DNA of 64,000 nucleotides from Agapetus fuscipes (taxonomy: Eukaryota > Arthropoda > Insecta > Trichoptera > Glossosomatidae), in NCBI GenBank assembly GCA_951799405.1, contig OX637343.1, positions 17,028,524 through 17,092,523 of the forward strand, in the 5' to 3' direction. Below are positions 41,510-51,798 of this stretch, piece after piece (the stretch's first letter is position 1; each line of letters starts with the position of its first letter). The notes below the pieces were generated by a model that worked only from the letters and a program-made list of their open reading frames with translations, was not told where the DNA came from and did no database searches. A program made the translations under genes and the position numbers.

Positions 41510-42190
41510 TTCATGAAATTGTTTTGCTTTGTTTCTTTTAGTGTTAAAATTGACCGCTGAAGCAGATTAGTGGCGGGCTGTGCTTGAGCGATGCCTTTTT
41601 GTTTTTATTTGCCCGCCATGCAAATTTGAAACACCAACTTTGGAATACTTACACAACTGTGAAGATAGGAGCAAAGACTGACTGAAGGCTACTGACCGCT
41701 TCTGTCCAGTCTTGAGCCCACTAAGACAGAAGACATAAAAACGTTTATTTGTTTACGTTATTTCTTATTTCATGAAATGCTTTTGCTTTGTTTCTTTTAG
41801 TGTTAAAATTGACCGCTGGAGCAGATTAGTGGCGGGCTGTGCTTGAGCGATGCCTTTTTGTTTTTATTTGCCCGCCATGCAAATTTGAAACACCAACTTT
41901 GGAATACTTACACAACTGTGAAGATAGGAGCAAAGACTGACTGAAGGCTACTGACCGCTTCTGTCCAGTCTTGAGCCCACTAAGACAGAAGACATAAAAA
42001 CGTTTATTTGTTTACGTTATTTCTTATTTCATGAAATGCTTTTGCTTTGTTTCTTTTAGTGTTAAAATTGACCGCTGGAGCAGATTAGTGGCGGGCTGTG
42101 CTTGAGCGATGCCTTTTTGTTTTTATTTGCCCGCCATGCAAATTTGAAACACCAACTTCGGAATACTTACACAACTCTGAAGATAGGAGC
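41510..42190. repeat. 259-bp tandem repeat, about 2.6 units
   Basis: Units start at 41510, 41769 and 42028 (TTCATGAAAT..TTTTGCTTTGTTTCTTTTAG). Internal marks GACCGCTGGAGCAGATTAG and TTGCCCGCCATGCAAATTTG recur at a constant spacing of 259 bp. The copies differ at only a few sites. No ORF crosses all units. No match to the other families here. Confidence 0.92.
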
Positions 42191-42571
42191 GTCCGTTCGC
42201 ATCTCAAACCGTACTTAAACAGTAACCCAAGTAAAACGTTAAACCAAAAATATATATAGACAAACTTAAACAATCACAAGGAGTTCTCTTAGAGATTCTG
42301 TACAATTTTTATGAAACGCTACGGCTGAGTATTAAGGTTATTTTGTATACTTGGCGTGAAGGGGCTGAAACCACGAGCCAACTCCACAAAGGGCTTAAAA
42401 TAATAACAATTCATTATATGGCATAATGAGAAGGGTGCGCTGCGTAGTGGTTAACGTTTTAGACTACAGATTATAAAGGTATGTTGTCTTATGGTTGTAG
42501 TTAAATCTTGTAGTTTTAGAAACGTATAAAGCTATACAAACCACTCCATCTTATTTGCATTCGTCTTTGAC
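42191..42571. other. No feature recognised
   Basis: Nothing beyond a worn tRNA-like CGCTGCGTAGTGGTTAACG at about 42437. Confidence 0.35.
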
Positions 42572-43022
42572 CGATGTGTAGGCTAGTGGTTAACACTTCT
42601 GAATCGTAAATCGAAGGTTGTGGGTTCGAATCCCGGCTGAGAACACAAAACTTAGCATTTATATATTCAAATACGCTCTTTGTTTGGTTAAAAAATCAAA
42701 TACCTGTAACAAAGACCGGTCAATAAAGGTCCATGCAGCCTTACAGCAACTGGGTCTTTTGTGTGTTCTCTTTTTGTGTCAATCACACCTCAAGAGCCCT
42801 CTGGGAGCTTGTCCATCGCATTAGAAAGCGCCAGTTCTCAAGCAAGACTCAGTTGTTTTAAGGCTGGGTGGACCTTTGGTGAAGGTATATGAATTTTCCA
42901 CTCAGCGCAGAGCATATTTGAAAGTATATAAATATTTTTTTTGTGCTCCGCCGATTGCCGATTCGAGCCCACATCCTTCCATTTGCGATTCCAAAGCATT
43001 ACCACTTGACTGCAGACCGGTA
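42572..43022. mobile_element. Tail-to-tail SINE-A pair
   Basis: Plus copy 42572-42755 (GATGTGTAGGCTAGTGGTTA, GGGTTCGAATCCCGG). Minus copy 42756-43022 beginning in tail version A (TTTGTGTCAATCACACCTC) and ending CTTGACTGCAGACCGGT; its B-box is enlarged by a CGATTGC duplication. Confidence 0.75.
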
Positions 43023-43044
43023 AACAATTATAAAAGATTTTAAA

Positions 43045-43272
43045 CGACTGACCACCCATACTGTAAAAAGATGTTTCACATTGCCAATGTCACCCCTGTT
43101 TTAGCGAAGGTCGGCAAGAGTTGCAGGGCTTATGTTTATTCGAGATTGGGTATTTATATTATAGGCTCACATGCGACATGTGCTAGCGCGAACTTGAAGG
43201 TGTCTGCTTGCGGGAATGCATTTTAATATGAATCTCAAATTGTACATATCTTTTCAACTTAGATTTAGAATA
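43045..43272 (+). mobile_element. Retroposon C copy, head short
   Basis: CGACTGACCACCCATACTGT to TTTTCAACTTAGATTTAGAA. The next 390 bp (43273-43662) has no named feature. Confidence 0.75.
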
Positions 43273-43662
43273 TAGAAACGGCGTTTACGAAAAGATTGAG
43301 TATTAACGCAAACTTTCACACTCGTGGTACAGGTAAACTGTTTATTTTTTAAGTATCTACCATAATGATAAACGTATCATAGGGGTGCCTACCTTTTCTC
43401 AACTGCCGGAAGTAAAAGTTGCGGCTTCGTTTGAACGCCCCCAGGCATACACGACTGCGGGATAAACTTTGTTTCCGGACGAAAATTGCGGAATAATTTC
43501 ACCATCAGGGAAAAGCAGTACTTTTTTGTTGTTTTAATGTTTACCAAATATATTTTTTACGCTCATAATGTAAATGAATTCTATGTACCACGAAAATATA
43601 TACAATGCTACGTAAATACTCTAGCATCACGTAAAAAATATACATCGCCACTTTTAACCGGG

Positions 43663-43918
43663 TTCCTTGACTTATAGGTTGGTATGCGGCTGACCACTCA
43701 TGCTGTAAAAATGCCTCACTTTACCAATGTCACCCCTGTTTCAGGGAAGGACGGAAAGAGCTGCAGGGTGCATGTCCATTTGAGATTTGTGTTTTTATGG
43801 TGTAGGTTTACATGCGGCATGTGCAAGCGCAAACTTGTACGTGTCTGGTTGAGAGAAAGCATGTAATGTAAATCTCCAATGTAACATATCTTGGCAACTT
43901 AGATTAGATTAGATATAG
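43663..43918 (+). mobile_element. Retroposon C copy
   Basis: TTCCTTGACTTATAGGTTGG to GGCAACTTAGATTAGATTAG. 43919-44335 carries no named feature apart from loose GTGACTTAGT-type words. Confidence 0.85.
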
Positions 43919-44335
43919 TAACTGAAACACAGCCTCTTGTGAACGTTTTGGTTTCTATACATTATTAATAAAACGCGATGATTGAGTTAAAAAGGTAAAG
44001 CATTATACAATGAATGTGAGTTCAAAAGAGGCAGTGACTTAGTAGATAAGTTAGTCAGTGAACTAGAAATTTAGTTGGTGAATCAGTCGTTTATTCAGTG
44101 ACTCTTAAATTGATTAAGAAGAGAGTGAGTAAAGGTACTTTTAGGCATAGATTAGAAACTTCAAGGGGGCAGCCTTACGCCAACTTTTACTTTCTTGCTG
44201 ATCTGGAAACCTCTGTCAACTTCCGTAGGAATCGAACCGTAGCACTTGCCTTGCCGCCTCATTTTCAGGGAGAGGCCGCACTAGTTGCAAGGTTTATGCT
44301 CACGTGATTTATTTATTATTTTTTTACGTACATAC

Positions 44336-44608
44336 TAAGTTGGTAGAGTGCTTGCATTCCATGCCGTGAGCTTTGGTTCAAATCACATCGAGGGTTTCAA
44401 AAATGATTTCCCGTTTGGGTGTTTATTTCAAACTCCAAAATAAAATACCGGCAAGGTTTACTCAGCTTTCGCAAGAAAAAGTACCAGTCGTCTCGAGAGC
44501 TGAGAAACTCCCACTTAAATTGAAGTGGTTGGCGTAAGGCCGGTCCCTTACCTGTAAAAATAAATATGTTCCACTCGTCACATGCGAAACCCTTGGGGTC
44601 AGGCAATG
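44336..44608 (+). mobile_element. SINE-B, near full length
   Basis: CTAAGTTGGTAGAGTGCTTG (A-box side), TTTGGTTCAAATCACATC (worn B-box), body to CACTCGTCACATGCGAAACC and CTTGGGGTCAGGCAA; 3' end missing. Confidence 0.7.
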
Positions 44609-44734
44609 CTATTCACAAAGCACTTGATCCATGGCTGATCTACGGATCATCGTTATTTTCTATAAAAAATTCACTGTAGGCTTCGGATGAGCCATGGTTT
44701 TGCTACTAGAGAATAATAATTAACACCGAAGGAG

Positions 44735-44815
44735 TTGAAGGTAGAATGCAAAAGCACAGCAGAGGCTCTGGCCACCCCTAGCGGAATGTCGACAGAATAA
44801 CAGTTACAGTTACAG
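44735..44815 (+). mobile_element. RTE-like LINE (X) 3' scrap
   Basis: GCAGAGGCTCTGGCCACCCC, AGCGGAATGTCGACAGAATA and CAGTTACAGTTACAG. Confidence 0.7.
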
Positions 44816-44841
44816 CATAATGTGATGGATAAATGAACCAG

Positions 44842-45009
44842 GGCTGGAAGTCTCATCACCACGGTAATTCTTACCTACCGAATATCGGTAATATTTGTAT
44901 GAAGATCTGTCAATCCAAGATGGCAGCAAGTGAATAACTGATTAGTCTTCATACAAATATTACCGATATTCGGTAGTTAAGAATCACCGTGGTGATGAGA
45001 CTTCCAGCC
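44842..45009. mobile_element. MITE, almost fully palindromic
   Basis: GGCTGGAAGTCTCATCACCA at the start returns as its reverse complement at the end. The arms pair over about 64 bp with two mismatches, leaving a 40-bp loop. CAG at 44839-44841 and 45010-45012 may be the target duplication. Confidence 0.8.
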
Positions 45010-45065
45010 CAGGATCTACCGAAAACGAATCCATAGCGTCAACCACTGGACTACGGAACGGAACT

Positions 45066-45370
45066 AAGCTACACATATAGTGTAACTTCTTGACGCGTTA
45101 TCCCCGAAGAGGCCGCATGTTGCGAGTTGTTATTTATTTTTACAGTTAAGGGGGCTGGCCTTACGTCAACCACTTCAATTGAAGTGAGGGTTTTTCCAGC
45201 TCCCAAGAGAGTTGTCACTCATGTATTGTGTACACCTTTTCGGTATTTTACTTTGGGGTTTGAAATAAACACATAAAAGTGAAAACATTTCTAACACCTT
45301 CGGTGGGATTCGAACCCGAGCTCACGGCATGGAATGCAAGCACTCTACCAACTGAGCTATCGACCGAACC
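45066..45370 (-). mobile_element. SINE-B copy
   Basis: CTAAGCTACACATATAGTGT to ACTGAGCTATCGACCGAAC, with GGGATTCGAACCCGAG at the B-box. Confidence 0.8.
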
Positions 45371-45534
45371 TGAACGGTTAAGCCTTATTTAGAATTTCTC
45401 GTGCAATTGAATAATAACAATAAAAACGCCATCCCCTACATGGCTTATAGCCTGAAAATGATATGAGAAAGGGGAGAGGTGGGTTAAATGTGCATTAGAA
45501 CTAAGTGATAGAAAATGGCTTAGCGTAATGCAAA

Positions 45535-46316
45535 AGGGATATTGAGGGAAAGCGATTCAGAATAGGGTAAAACTCTAAACGGGCACATGTGAGAGTATAA
45601 AGCAGAAGTTATAGTTATAGTGTTGAATGGTACGAAAGTTGAAATTGTGGATGAATTTAGATACTTGGGAAGTATGTTTGAGAAGAATGGAAAGATGACA
45701 AGAGAACTTGAGAATAGGGTGTGCAAGGGAAAACAAGTGGTCGGTGCAATAGGAAGAATAGCAAAGAACAAGCGATTGACGATGGATCTGAGAATGGCGG
45801 TACACAATGGCATATTGTTACCGACTTTGATGTATGGAAGTGAAGCATGGACAGTGAACGATAGCGAAATGAGTAAAGTATGTACGGTGGAAATGAAGCA
45901 TTTGAGAAGCATGACAGGAAAAACTCTGAGGGATAGAGTTAGGAATGAATGGGTAAAAAAAGAATGTAATTTGAAAGAGGATGTGAAAGTTAAGGTACAA
46001 AAGAATGTGATGAGATGGTTTGGACATGTGGAAAGAATGAATGATGATAGACTGACAAAGTATGTATACAAAGAAAGTGTGAAAGGAAAAAGAGGGAAGG
46101 GACGACCGAGAAAAGTATGGAGTGATCAGATTGAGGAGATTGTGAAAGAATGGGATATACAAAGTGAGCGTAAAAGAAGAAAATGCATGAAAAAGGTGAT
46201 GGATATGAATGAATTGAAGGAGGTATGTAAGGATAGGAAAAAATGGAGGCAACTCTGCAGAGGCTCTGGCCACCCCTAGCGGAATGGCGACAGAGTTACA
46301 GTTACAGTTACAGTTA
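45535..46316 (+). mobile_element. RTE-like LINE (X), longest fragment
   Basis: 5'-truncated copy ending in GAGTTACAGTTACAGTTACAGTT. Contains the ORF of the next entry; upstream of 45620 more coding-like sequence continues in another frame (AATGCAAAAGGGATATTGAG, GCACATGTGAGAGTATAAAG). Confidence 0.85.
45620..46279 (+). CDS. C-terminal part of RTE-like LINE reverse transcriptase polyprotein
   Basis: 219 codons open. It starts just before VDEFRYLGSMFEKNGKMT, the thumb-side FRYLGS block that follows the RT catalytic core in this group. Then come RVCKGKQVVGAIGRIAK, ILLPTLMYGSEAWTV, MKHLRSMTGKTLRDRVRNEW, MRWFGHVERMNDDRLTKYVY and the closing GRPRKVWSDQIEEI..CRGSGHP. The catalytic YADD and the AP endonuclease lie upstream in a full element and are absent, so this piece cannot move by itself. 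The Met at 45620 is an internal codon, not a natural start. The family is widespread in arthropods; the RTE label is mine from the motif order and tail style. Confidence 0.75.
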   Translation: MLNGTKVEIVDEFRYLGSMFEKNGKMTRELENRVCKGKQVVGAIGRIAKNKRLTMDLRMAVHNGILLPTLMYGSEAWTVNDSEMSKVCTVEMKHLRSMTGKTLRDRVRNEWVKKECNLKEDVKVKVQKNVMRWFGHVERMNDDRLTKYVYKESVKGKRGKGRPRKVWSDQIEEIVKEWDIQSERKRRKCMKKVMDMNELKEVCKDRKKWRQLCRGSGHP

Positions 46317-46635
46317 CTCCAATATCATATTTAAGGACTTTTTGTGAAACGAAGTAAGTTGGAAATCAATTTATTATTTGCTTTGTCTGAATGAAATAAT
46401 TGTTTATTCACAATTATAAAAAATTATAAAAAACACAGAGTTTTATTTTCACAAATTGAGTATTTATTTCAACCTCAAGTACTTTCGACTTATTCACGTC
46501 ATTATCAAGAGGATACTTGTTTATTCTGTTACGAACTATGAGTTTGTGTTTACATGAACTAACAAATACCCACACGTCAAATGAAAATACATTCTTCAAC
46601 TTTTGCTGCCTTTTATTGGTAAAGTGAACTAATTT
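46317..46635. other. Mostly unassigned; retroposon C scrap at 46545-46630
   Basis: CACGTCAAATGAAAATACAT and TTTTGCTGCCTTTTATTGGT look like a worn minus C centre. Nothing else. Confidence 0.35.
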
Positions 46636-47152
46636 GACCGGTCCGTAGTACAGTGGTAACACTTGGGACACAATGGGAAGGTTGTGGGTTCGAATCCCGG
46701 CGGAGCACAAAAAATATACCATTTATATTTTCAAATTTGCTCTTCGCTGGGTTGGTAAACTCATAAACCTTTACCAATGACCGGTCACCAAAGGTTCATC
46801 CAGCCTTACAACAACTGCGTCTTTCTTGAGAATTGACGCTTTGTAGCGAAAACCAAGCTCGTAAAAAGTCCAGTCGATAGATCAGTTGGTAGGATGCTTG
46901 CATTCTATACTGAGAGCAAGGGTTCGATTTCCACCGAGGGTGTCAGAAAAGATTTTCCGCTTCGGTGTTTACTCAGCCTTCACAAAAAATGAGAACCAGC
47001 CACCTCGGGAGCTGGAAAAGCCCCACTTTAACTGAAGTGGTTGGTGTAAGGCCGGCCCCCTTACCCGTAAAATATATAGGTCCTGAATCGCCACATGCGA
47101 CCCCTTCGGGGATAACGCAGGCAAGAAATTACACTATATGTGTAGTTTAGTT
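46636..47152 (+). mobile_element. SINE-A plus SINE-B composite, best sense copy
   Basis: A head GACCGGTCCGTAGTACAGTG and GGGTTCGAATCCCGG, A core through AGCGAAAACCAAGCTCGTAA (46862). The join AAAGTCCAGTCGATAGATC goes straight into the B head, B B-box GGGTTCGATTTCCACC, and the B body to ACACTATATGTGTAGTTTAG. Both tRNA-like heads point the same way with no spacer, so the pair looks like one dimeric unit. Confidence 0.78.
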
Positions 47153-47721
47153 GCGTAGTTGCGTAGGCCCAGGTTTTGATTCCATGTCAAACAAGATAAA
47201 AACAGAAACAAAACAAAAAACAGTTCTTTTAAATAATTACAAAAAAAAATGACTTATATCCTTTCGTATCTTGTGTAATGCTTTGACACACTATTAACAT
47301 GCATAAGATGGGCATATCTTACATCCGGTTTTTAGATCCGAAAAAGGTTCTCGGGAATTATCTAGAAGGGGGGAATTTTTTTTCTCCAAAAAGCCGAAAA
47401 TGGAGGGATGAATCGGCCGGCGTATGATTTATTAGGGGTTTTGTTAAAGTAGACTTCCTTAAGAGTACATGTGGCTTTTAGTATGAATAAACATTTATGA
47501 TTAAATGGGTTATTGTGCCCACGTCTCCCCTACTAATGGAAGTTCTTGCGAACTGAGCAATTTTGGTCTTTTTCTTTGAGATAAGATGTATTATAAAGTC
47601 TAGGATTACTTTTATAAATATGTTAAAGCATAAAAATTCTATGAAGACTCATTTGACGAAATGGTATTAATTTTAATGGTTATTTTTCCTTGATATTTTG
47701 CATTTTGTTTTCGCAAATATG
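47153..47721. other. No feature recognised
   Basis: AT-rich with no coding or repeat signal I can name. Confidence 0.35.
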
Positions 47722-48184
47722 TAAGTTACACATATAGTATAACTTCTTACCTGCGTTATCCCCGAAGCGATCGCATGTGGCGATTTGTGACATATTTATT
47801 ATTTCGGGTAAGGAGGCCGGCTACACACCAACCACTTTCAATTGAAGTGGGGGTTTCCCAGCTTCCGGGGTGGCTGGTTCTCATTTCTTGTGAATGCTGA
47901 GTACCTCGCGATCGAACCCTTGCACTCGGCATGGAATGCAAGCATTCTACCAACTTGAGATACCGACCCGACTTTTTACGAGCTTAGTCGTCACTACAAA
48001 GCGTCAATTCTCAAGCAAGATCCAATTGCTGTAAGGCTGGATGGGCCTTTGTTGACCGGTCATTGGTAAAGGTGTATGAATTTTTCAACCCAGCGAAGAG
48101 CAAATTTTGTTTGCTCCGCCGGGATTCGAACCCACAACCTTCCATTCAGAGTCGAAATGTTAACCACTAGGCTACGGACCGGTC
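47722..48184 (-). mobile_element. SINE-A plus SINE-B composite
   Basis: B 47722-47972 (AAGTTACACATATAGTATAA to GAGATACCGACCCGAC, short deletion in the body) runs into A at ACGAGCTTAGTCGTCACTAC, ending AGGCTACGGACCGGTC at 48184. Confidence 0.75.
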
Positions 48185-48688
48185 AAAGATCCGTCATTAG
48201 AGTTGTTAATTCAAAAATCAGGTTGAAAACCACTATTTTGTATGGAAAAATTGACTTTAAGCTGGATTAAAAATTAGAACGTTTTTATGAACGATGGTTG
48301 TTGATACATCTTAGTTTACTGCTCCTTAGATTTTATAACCTAAAAAAATATCAATTGCTTCATATTCTTCTCTCCTCTCATTCATCTTCATCTTTTTTTA
48401 TTTACACATCTATCGGAGATCGGCAGTCATAAATATTGATTAAAAATTTTATGTTTAACATGCAGGGTATAAGAAAATTAGGAGAGCAAGGTTCTGAAGC
48501 ATGCCGGTATATTAATGGATATCCAGTGACTTGCGCTGAGGCATCCGTCTCGCAGCCTGGCGAGCAGGAATTCTCTATGTCCTGGTGAAGCCTTAAGTCA
48601 CTGTATGTAATAGATGCTGGAGAATTCATGTGAATGTGCTTTCAAACAGGGCTGACAAAAAACCTTTTGAAATGTGTCTTTAAACCTT
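48185..48688. other. No feature recognised
   Basis: No family match; about 48480-48640 is less AT-rich but has no coding motif. Confidence 0.35.
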
Positions 48689-48689
48689 A

Positions 48690-49150
48690 TCTAATCTAAG
48701 TTGCAAAGATATGTTAGATTGTGGATTCACATTATATGCATTTTCACAAGGAGACACGTGGTTCACTTTGCCAATGCCACCCCTGTTTCAGGGAAAAACG
48801 GCAAGAGTTGCAAGGCTTATGTTCATTTGAGATTGGGTTTTTATATTGTAGGTCCACATGCGGCATGTGTTAGCGCGAAATTATACATATCTGCTTGTGG
48901 GAATGCATTTAATATAAATCTTAAATGATATATATCTTTGCAGCTTAGATTAGATTAGATTAGACACGTATAAGTTCCCCACGCTTGCAGATGACGCATG
49001 TGGACCTACAACATTACAACCCAAATCTCAAATGAATATACACCCTGCAACTCTTGCCGGCCTTCCCTGAAACAGGGGTGACATTGGCAAAGTGAACCAT
49101 TTTCTACAGCACGGGTGGTTAGCCACATACCAACCTTTAAGTCAAAGAAC
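48690..49150 (-). mobile_element. Retroposon C (minus) with a nested C (plus) insertion
   Basis: Minus C runs 48690-48759 and 48962-49150 (ACGTATAAGTTCCCCACGC to ACCAACCTTTAAGTCAA). The insert is the plus copy in the next entry. The octamer AGACACGT is present on both sides. Confidence 0.8.
48760..48961 (+). mobile_element. Nested retroposon C insertion with 8-bp duplication
   Basis: Starts at GGTTCACTTTGCCAATGCCA (5'-truncated by about 50 bp) and ends AGCTTAGATTAGATTAGATT. Flanked by AGACACGT at 48752-48759 and 48962-48969; the last bases are ambiguous with the TTAGA tail. This fixes the 3' end of the family as the (TTAGA)n run. Confidence 0.8.
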
Positions 49151-49167
49151 GAAAATTGACTTTGAAA

Positions 49168-49368
49168 TAGGTTCACATTACCGATTTCACCACGGTTTCA
49201 AGGCAGACAGAAAAGAGTTGCAAAGACTATGTTCATTTCAGACGTGGGTTTTTATTTTGCTAGTACGCATGAGGCACATGTATGCGTAAACTTAAATGTG
49301 TCTGCTTCTGGGTATACATTTCACACTAATCTTTAATGCCGATTGATATATCGTTGCAACTTAATTAT
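49168..49368 (+). mobile_element. Diverged retroposon C copy
   Basis: AGGTTCACATTACCGATTTC, GTTCATTTCAGACGTGGGTT, ATATCGTTGCAACTTAATTA. Confidence 0.6.
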
Positions 49369-49375
49369 ATATCAT

Positions 49376-49640
49376 ACAAATGTTATGGCCGAGGGGGCCA
49401 AGTGGGCTGATCTTTCTAGCGTGTTTGCAATGGAACAACGTTGGTTCGATCCCCGCCAGGGTCATTTGACCATAACTTTGAGTCTGGTTCAACAGATGCT
49501 ATTGGGTAATTATTAATTAATAATTCGTTACAATAAACAATAATAAAATAAGTTTTAGTTGATGATATTAATACCTGTTTCTGGCCAGGCAGAATAGGTT
49601 GGTCAATTGCATTCCTCTTCACAATTTTTTTTTTTTTTAT
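49376..49640 (+). mobile_element. SINE-D, full-length
   Basis: Head TGTTATGGCCGAGGGGGCCA, AAGTGGGCTGATC, B-box TTGGTTCGATCCCCGCC. Body CCATAACTTTGAGTCTGG and TGATGATATTAATACCTGTT. The end is CTCTTCACAATTTTTTT. The head looks like the long-variable-arm class (Leu/Ser) tRNAs by its GGCCGAG start. 49641-50060 carries nothing named. Confidence 0.75.
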
Positions 49641-50064
49641 AAAAATAAATAATAAGAATAACTTATGTTTGAGGCCCTGAAATAAGGGAGTTTACACACA
49701 GCAAGTGTATAAGAAGTTTTCTTGGATAGCAACTAAAATTTTTCCACTCCAGAATGTCCGTTCGGATTGACACATTTTCGATTGAATGACCCCCGAGTAT
49801 TTTTAACCCAACTTCTTTTATCCAGTCCCTTGCTCCTACCATGAAGTACTTCTAAAAATAAATAAGGACCCGTTTAATACACTTTTTCCGAGAAAAAACC
49901 ACGTGTATGTCTTGAAAAGAAAATACTGACGATGGTATTCGCACATTGCAAATTCGAAGGTCAACCGCCAACTAAAAGTAATTTTGTGTACAAAAAAAAT
50001 GTTCCACGGATCAGCTTTAAATTAAATGTTTTGCGAATAACGGTGAATAGATGGTGGCAGTATA

Positions 50065-50579
50065 TCATAATAATGATTTATTTGGTGAGCGCTGTTTTTG
50101 TGTGTATCATACCTCAAGAGCCCTCTGCGAGCTTGGTCGTCGCTGTAGAAAGCGCCAATCCTCAAGCAAGACCCAGTTGTTGAAAGGTTGGATAATGGGC
50201 CATAATCTTTTAGTGATTTCTGAGCCTCCTTTGCTTTGTGTAAACACTTGGGAAAGTGTAGCTTCACGGGAGGGCCTTCTGCCACTCGCATCTCACATAA
50301 CTTTTGCATGCGAGTCCTGTGACACATCCCCGGATGGGATGGATATACAGGGCGTGGGTCAGTGGAGGGGAGACTGACCCCTGAGAGAAGGTGTTGTTGA
50401 AAGGTTGGATGGACCTTTCAGTGACCGGTCTTTGGTACAGGTTTATAAATTTTTCAACTCAGCGAAGAGCACATTCGAAATATAAATGGTATATTTTTGT
50501 GCTCCGCCGGGATCCGAACCCACAACCTTTCCATTTACGAGTCCGAAGTGTTGCCACTATGGACTACGGACCGGTCCAA
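50065..50579 (-). mobile_element. SINE-A (tail version A) with retroposon E insertion and 5S-like head
   Basis: Tail at 50065-50110 (TTTGGTGAGCGCTGTTTTTG), core to 50193, E insert 50194-50392, core again GATGGACCTTTCAGTGACCG, head to ACTACGGACCGGTC. Continues into the 5S-like block in the next entries. Confidence 0.8.
50194..50392 (+). mobile_element. Retroposon E insertion with 18-bp target duplication
   Basis: GTTGTTGAAAGGTTGGAT occurs at 50176-50193 and again at 50393-50410 while SINE-A is otherwise continuous, so the 199 bp between is a discrete insertion. It contains TAGCTTCACGGGAGGGCCTT, TTGCATGCGAGTCCTG and GATATACAGGGCGTGGGTC, shared with the pieces at 8700, 10306, 30645 and 39255. 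No tRNA or 5S match and no ORF. Strand is by analogy with 39255. Confidence 0.75.
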
Positions 50580-50700
50580 GATGCCAACGACACGCGGTGT
50601 ACCTAAGCGGATACCCATCCAAGTACTGACCGCGCCCAATGTTGCTTAACTTCGGTGATCTATGGGAACCAGTGCTTTCAACATGGTAACGTCGTTGACT
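50580..50700 (-). pseudogene. 5S rRNA-derived head of a composite SINE, second copy
   Basis: Minus strand: GTTGAAAGCACTGGTTCCC, CACCGAAGTTAAGCAACATT, GGGCGCGGTCAGTACTTGG and ATGGGTATCCGCTTAGGTAC, closer to a true 5S than the copy at 18165. It joins SINE-A at the same place as the other copy (GGCATCTT then GGACCGGTC). Confidence 0.82.
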
Positions 50701-50756
50701 CTTTAGGGCTCTTTTTTATCATATTATATTGATGTATCAATATATTCTACGTATAA

Positions 50757-50992
50757 TTCTAAATGTAAGCTGAAAAGATCTGTATCATTTTAGATTTATA
50801 TTAAGCGCATTCCCACACGCGCTAACACATGCCGCATGTGAATCTACAATATAAAAACCCAGCCTAAAATGAACATAAGCCCTGCAATTCTTGCAGGGAT
50901 CTTCCCTGAAACAGGGGTGACATTAGCAAAGTGAACTATCTTTTACAGTATGGGTGGTCAGCCTCATACCAACTTATAAGTCAAGGAATCAA
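50757..50992 (-). mobile_element. Retroposon C copy
   Basis: TTCTAAATGTAAGCTGAAAA to CATACCAACTTATAAGTCAAG, with a GATCTTCCCTG insertion variant. 50993-51083 has nothing named. Confidence 0.75.
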
Positions 50993-51083
50993 ATCATAAC
51001 AAAATTTCAAAATATTCTTTTATCGTGCCATAATAATGATGAAGAAGGTATTTTTATGAAAATTATTGTTTTGATTTTACTGG

Positions 51084-51300
51084 GGCTGTTTTTGTTTAAA
51101 CTGCGATTTATTTATTGAACAAGATTTATTTTGTACAGTAACGGCTTACAATGTACTGATTCCTCTTCTTGATCTGTCTATATCGACTTCGCGTCACAAT
51201 GTTTCAAGCGACCTGGCTTTCCGCAGAATCTTTGCTCATATTTAAAGGTCTCCTGTATGAGATGATTCTTGCGTATTCCAGATTCTTCTATAGTGGAGTG
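51084..51300. mobile_element. LTR-like fragment
   Basis: First 110 bp match 4628-4745 (AAACTGCGATTTATTTATTG, CAAGATTTATTTTGTACAGT). Continues with TCCTGTATGAGATGATTCTT. No internal coding sequence adjoins it. Confidence 0.45.
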
Positions 51301-51303
51301 TTC

Positions 51304-51331
51304 CACACACACACACACACACACACACACA
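51304..51331 (+). repeat. (CA)14 microsatellite
   Basis: Uninterrupted CA dinucleotides. Confidence 0.98.
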
Positions 51332-51428
51332 GCGTGATTAGGCTCACGTACCAACACTCCCATAATGGATCATACCAGAGCAGTTTACCACCATCTATTT
51401 CATCATTATACTAGCTGTTTGACACTAC

Positions 51429-51798
51429 TCCAGTTACGCACACCAGCAAGCTACGTGCCTAGGTACATGTACACACAAACTCATAGTTCGTAACAATACA
51501 AAGTCGATGTTATGGCCGAGGGGGCCAAGTGGGCTGATCTTTCTAGCGTGTTTGGAATAAAACAACGTTGGTTCGATCCCCGCCTGGGTCATTTGACCAT
51601 AACTTTGACCCTGGCTTAACAGATGTTATTGGGTAATTATTCAGTAATAATTCATTAAAATAATCAATAATGAATTATTATTTGATGATATTAATACCTG
51701 TTTCTGGCCAGGCAGAATAGGACGGTGAATTGCATTTAACTTCACAAATCTATTTAAAAAAACAAAAAACGATCATATTTAATGAAAATTCATTGTAT
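51429..51798. repeat. Tandem-unit remnant with SINE-D inserted, left flank of the Gypsy element
   Basis: CTCCAGTTACGCACACCAGC..AACAATAC at 51429-51505 is one unit of the repeat seen at 59150-59395. SINE-D (51506-51771: TTATGGCCGAGGGGGCCAAG, GGTTCGATCCCCGCCTGG) interrupts it, and the unit resumes as CGATCATATTTAATGAAAAT up to GTAT at 51795-51798. Confidence 0.7.

Noticed and set aside
49376..49460. Possible Leu/Ser tRNA
   Set aside because: Head of SINE-D; repeated with the same 3' body at 41110, 23907 and 51506.
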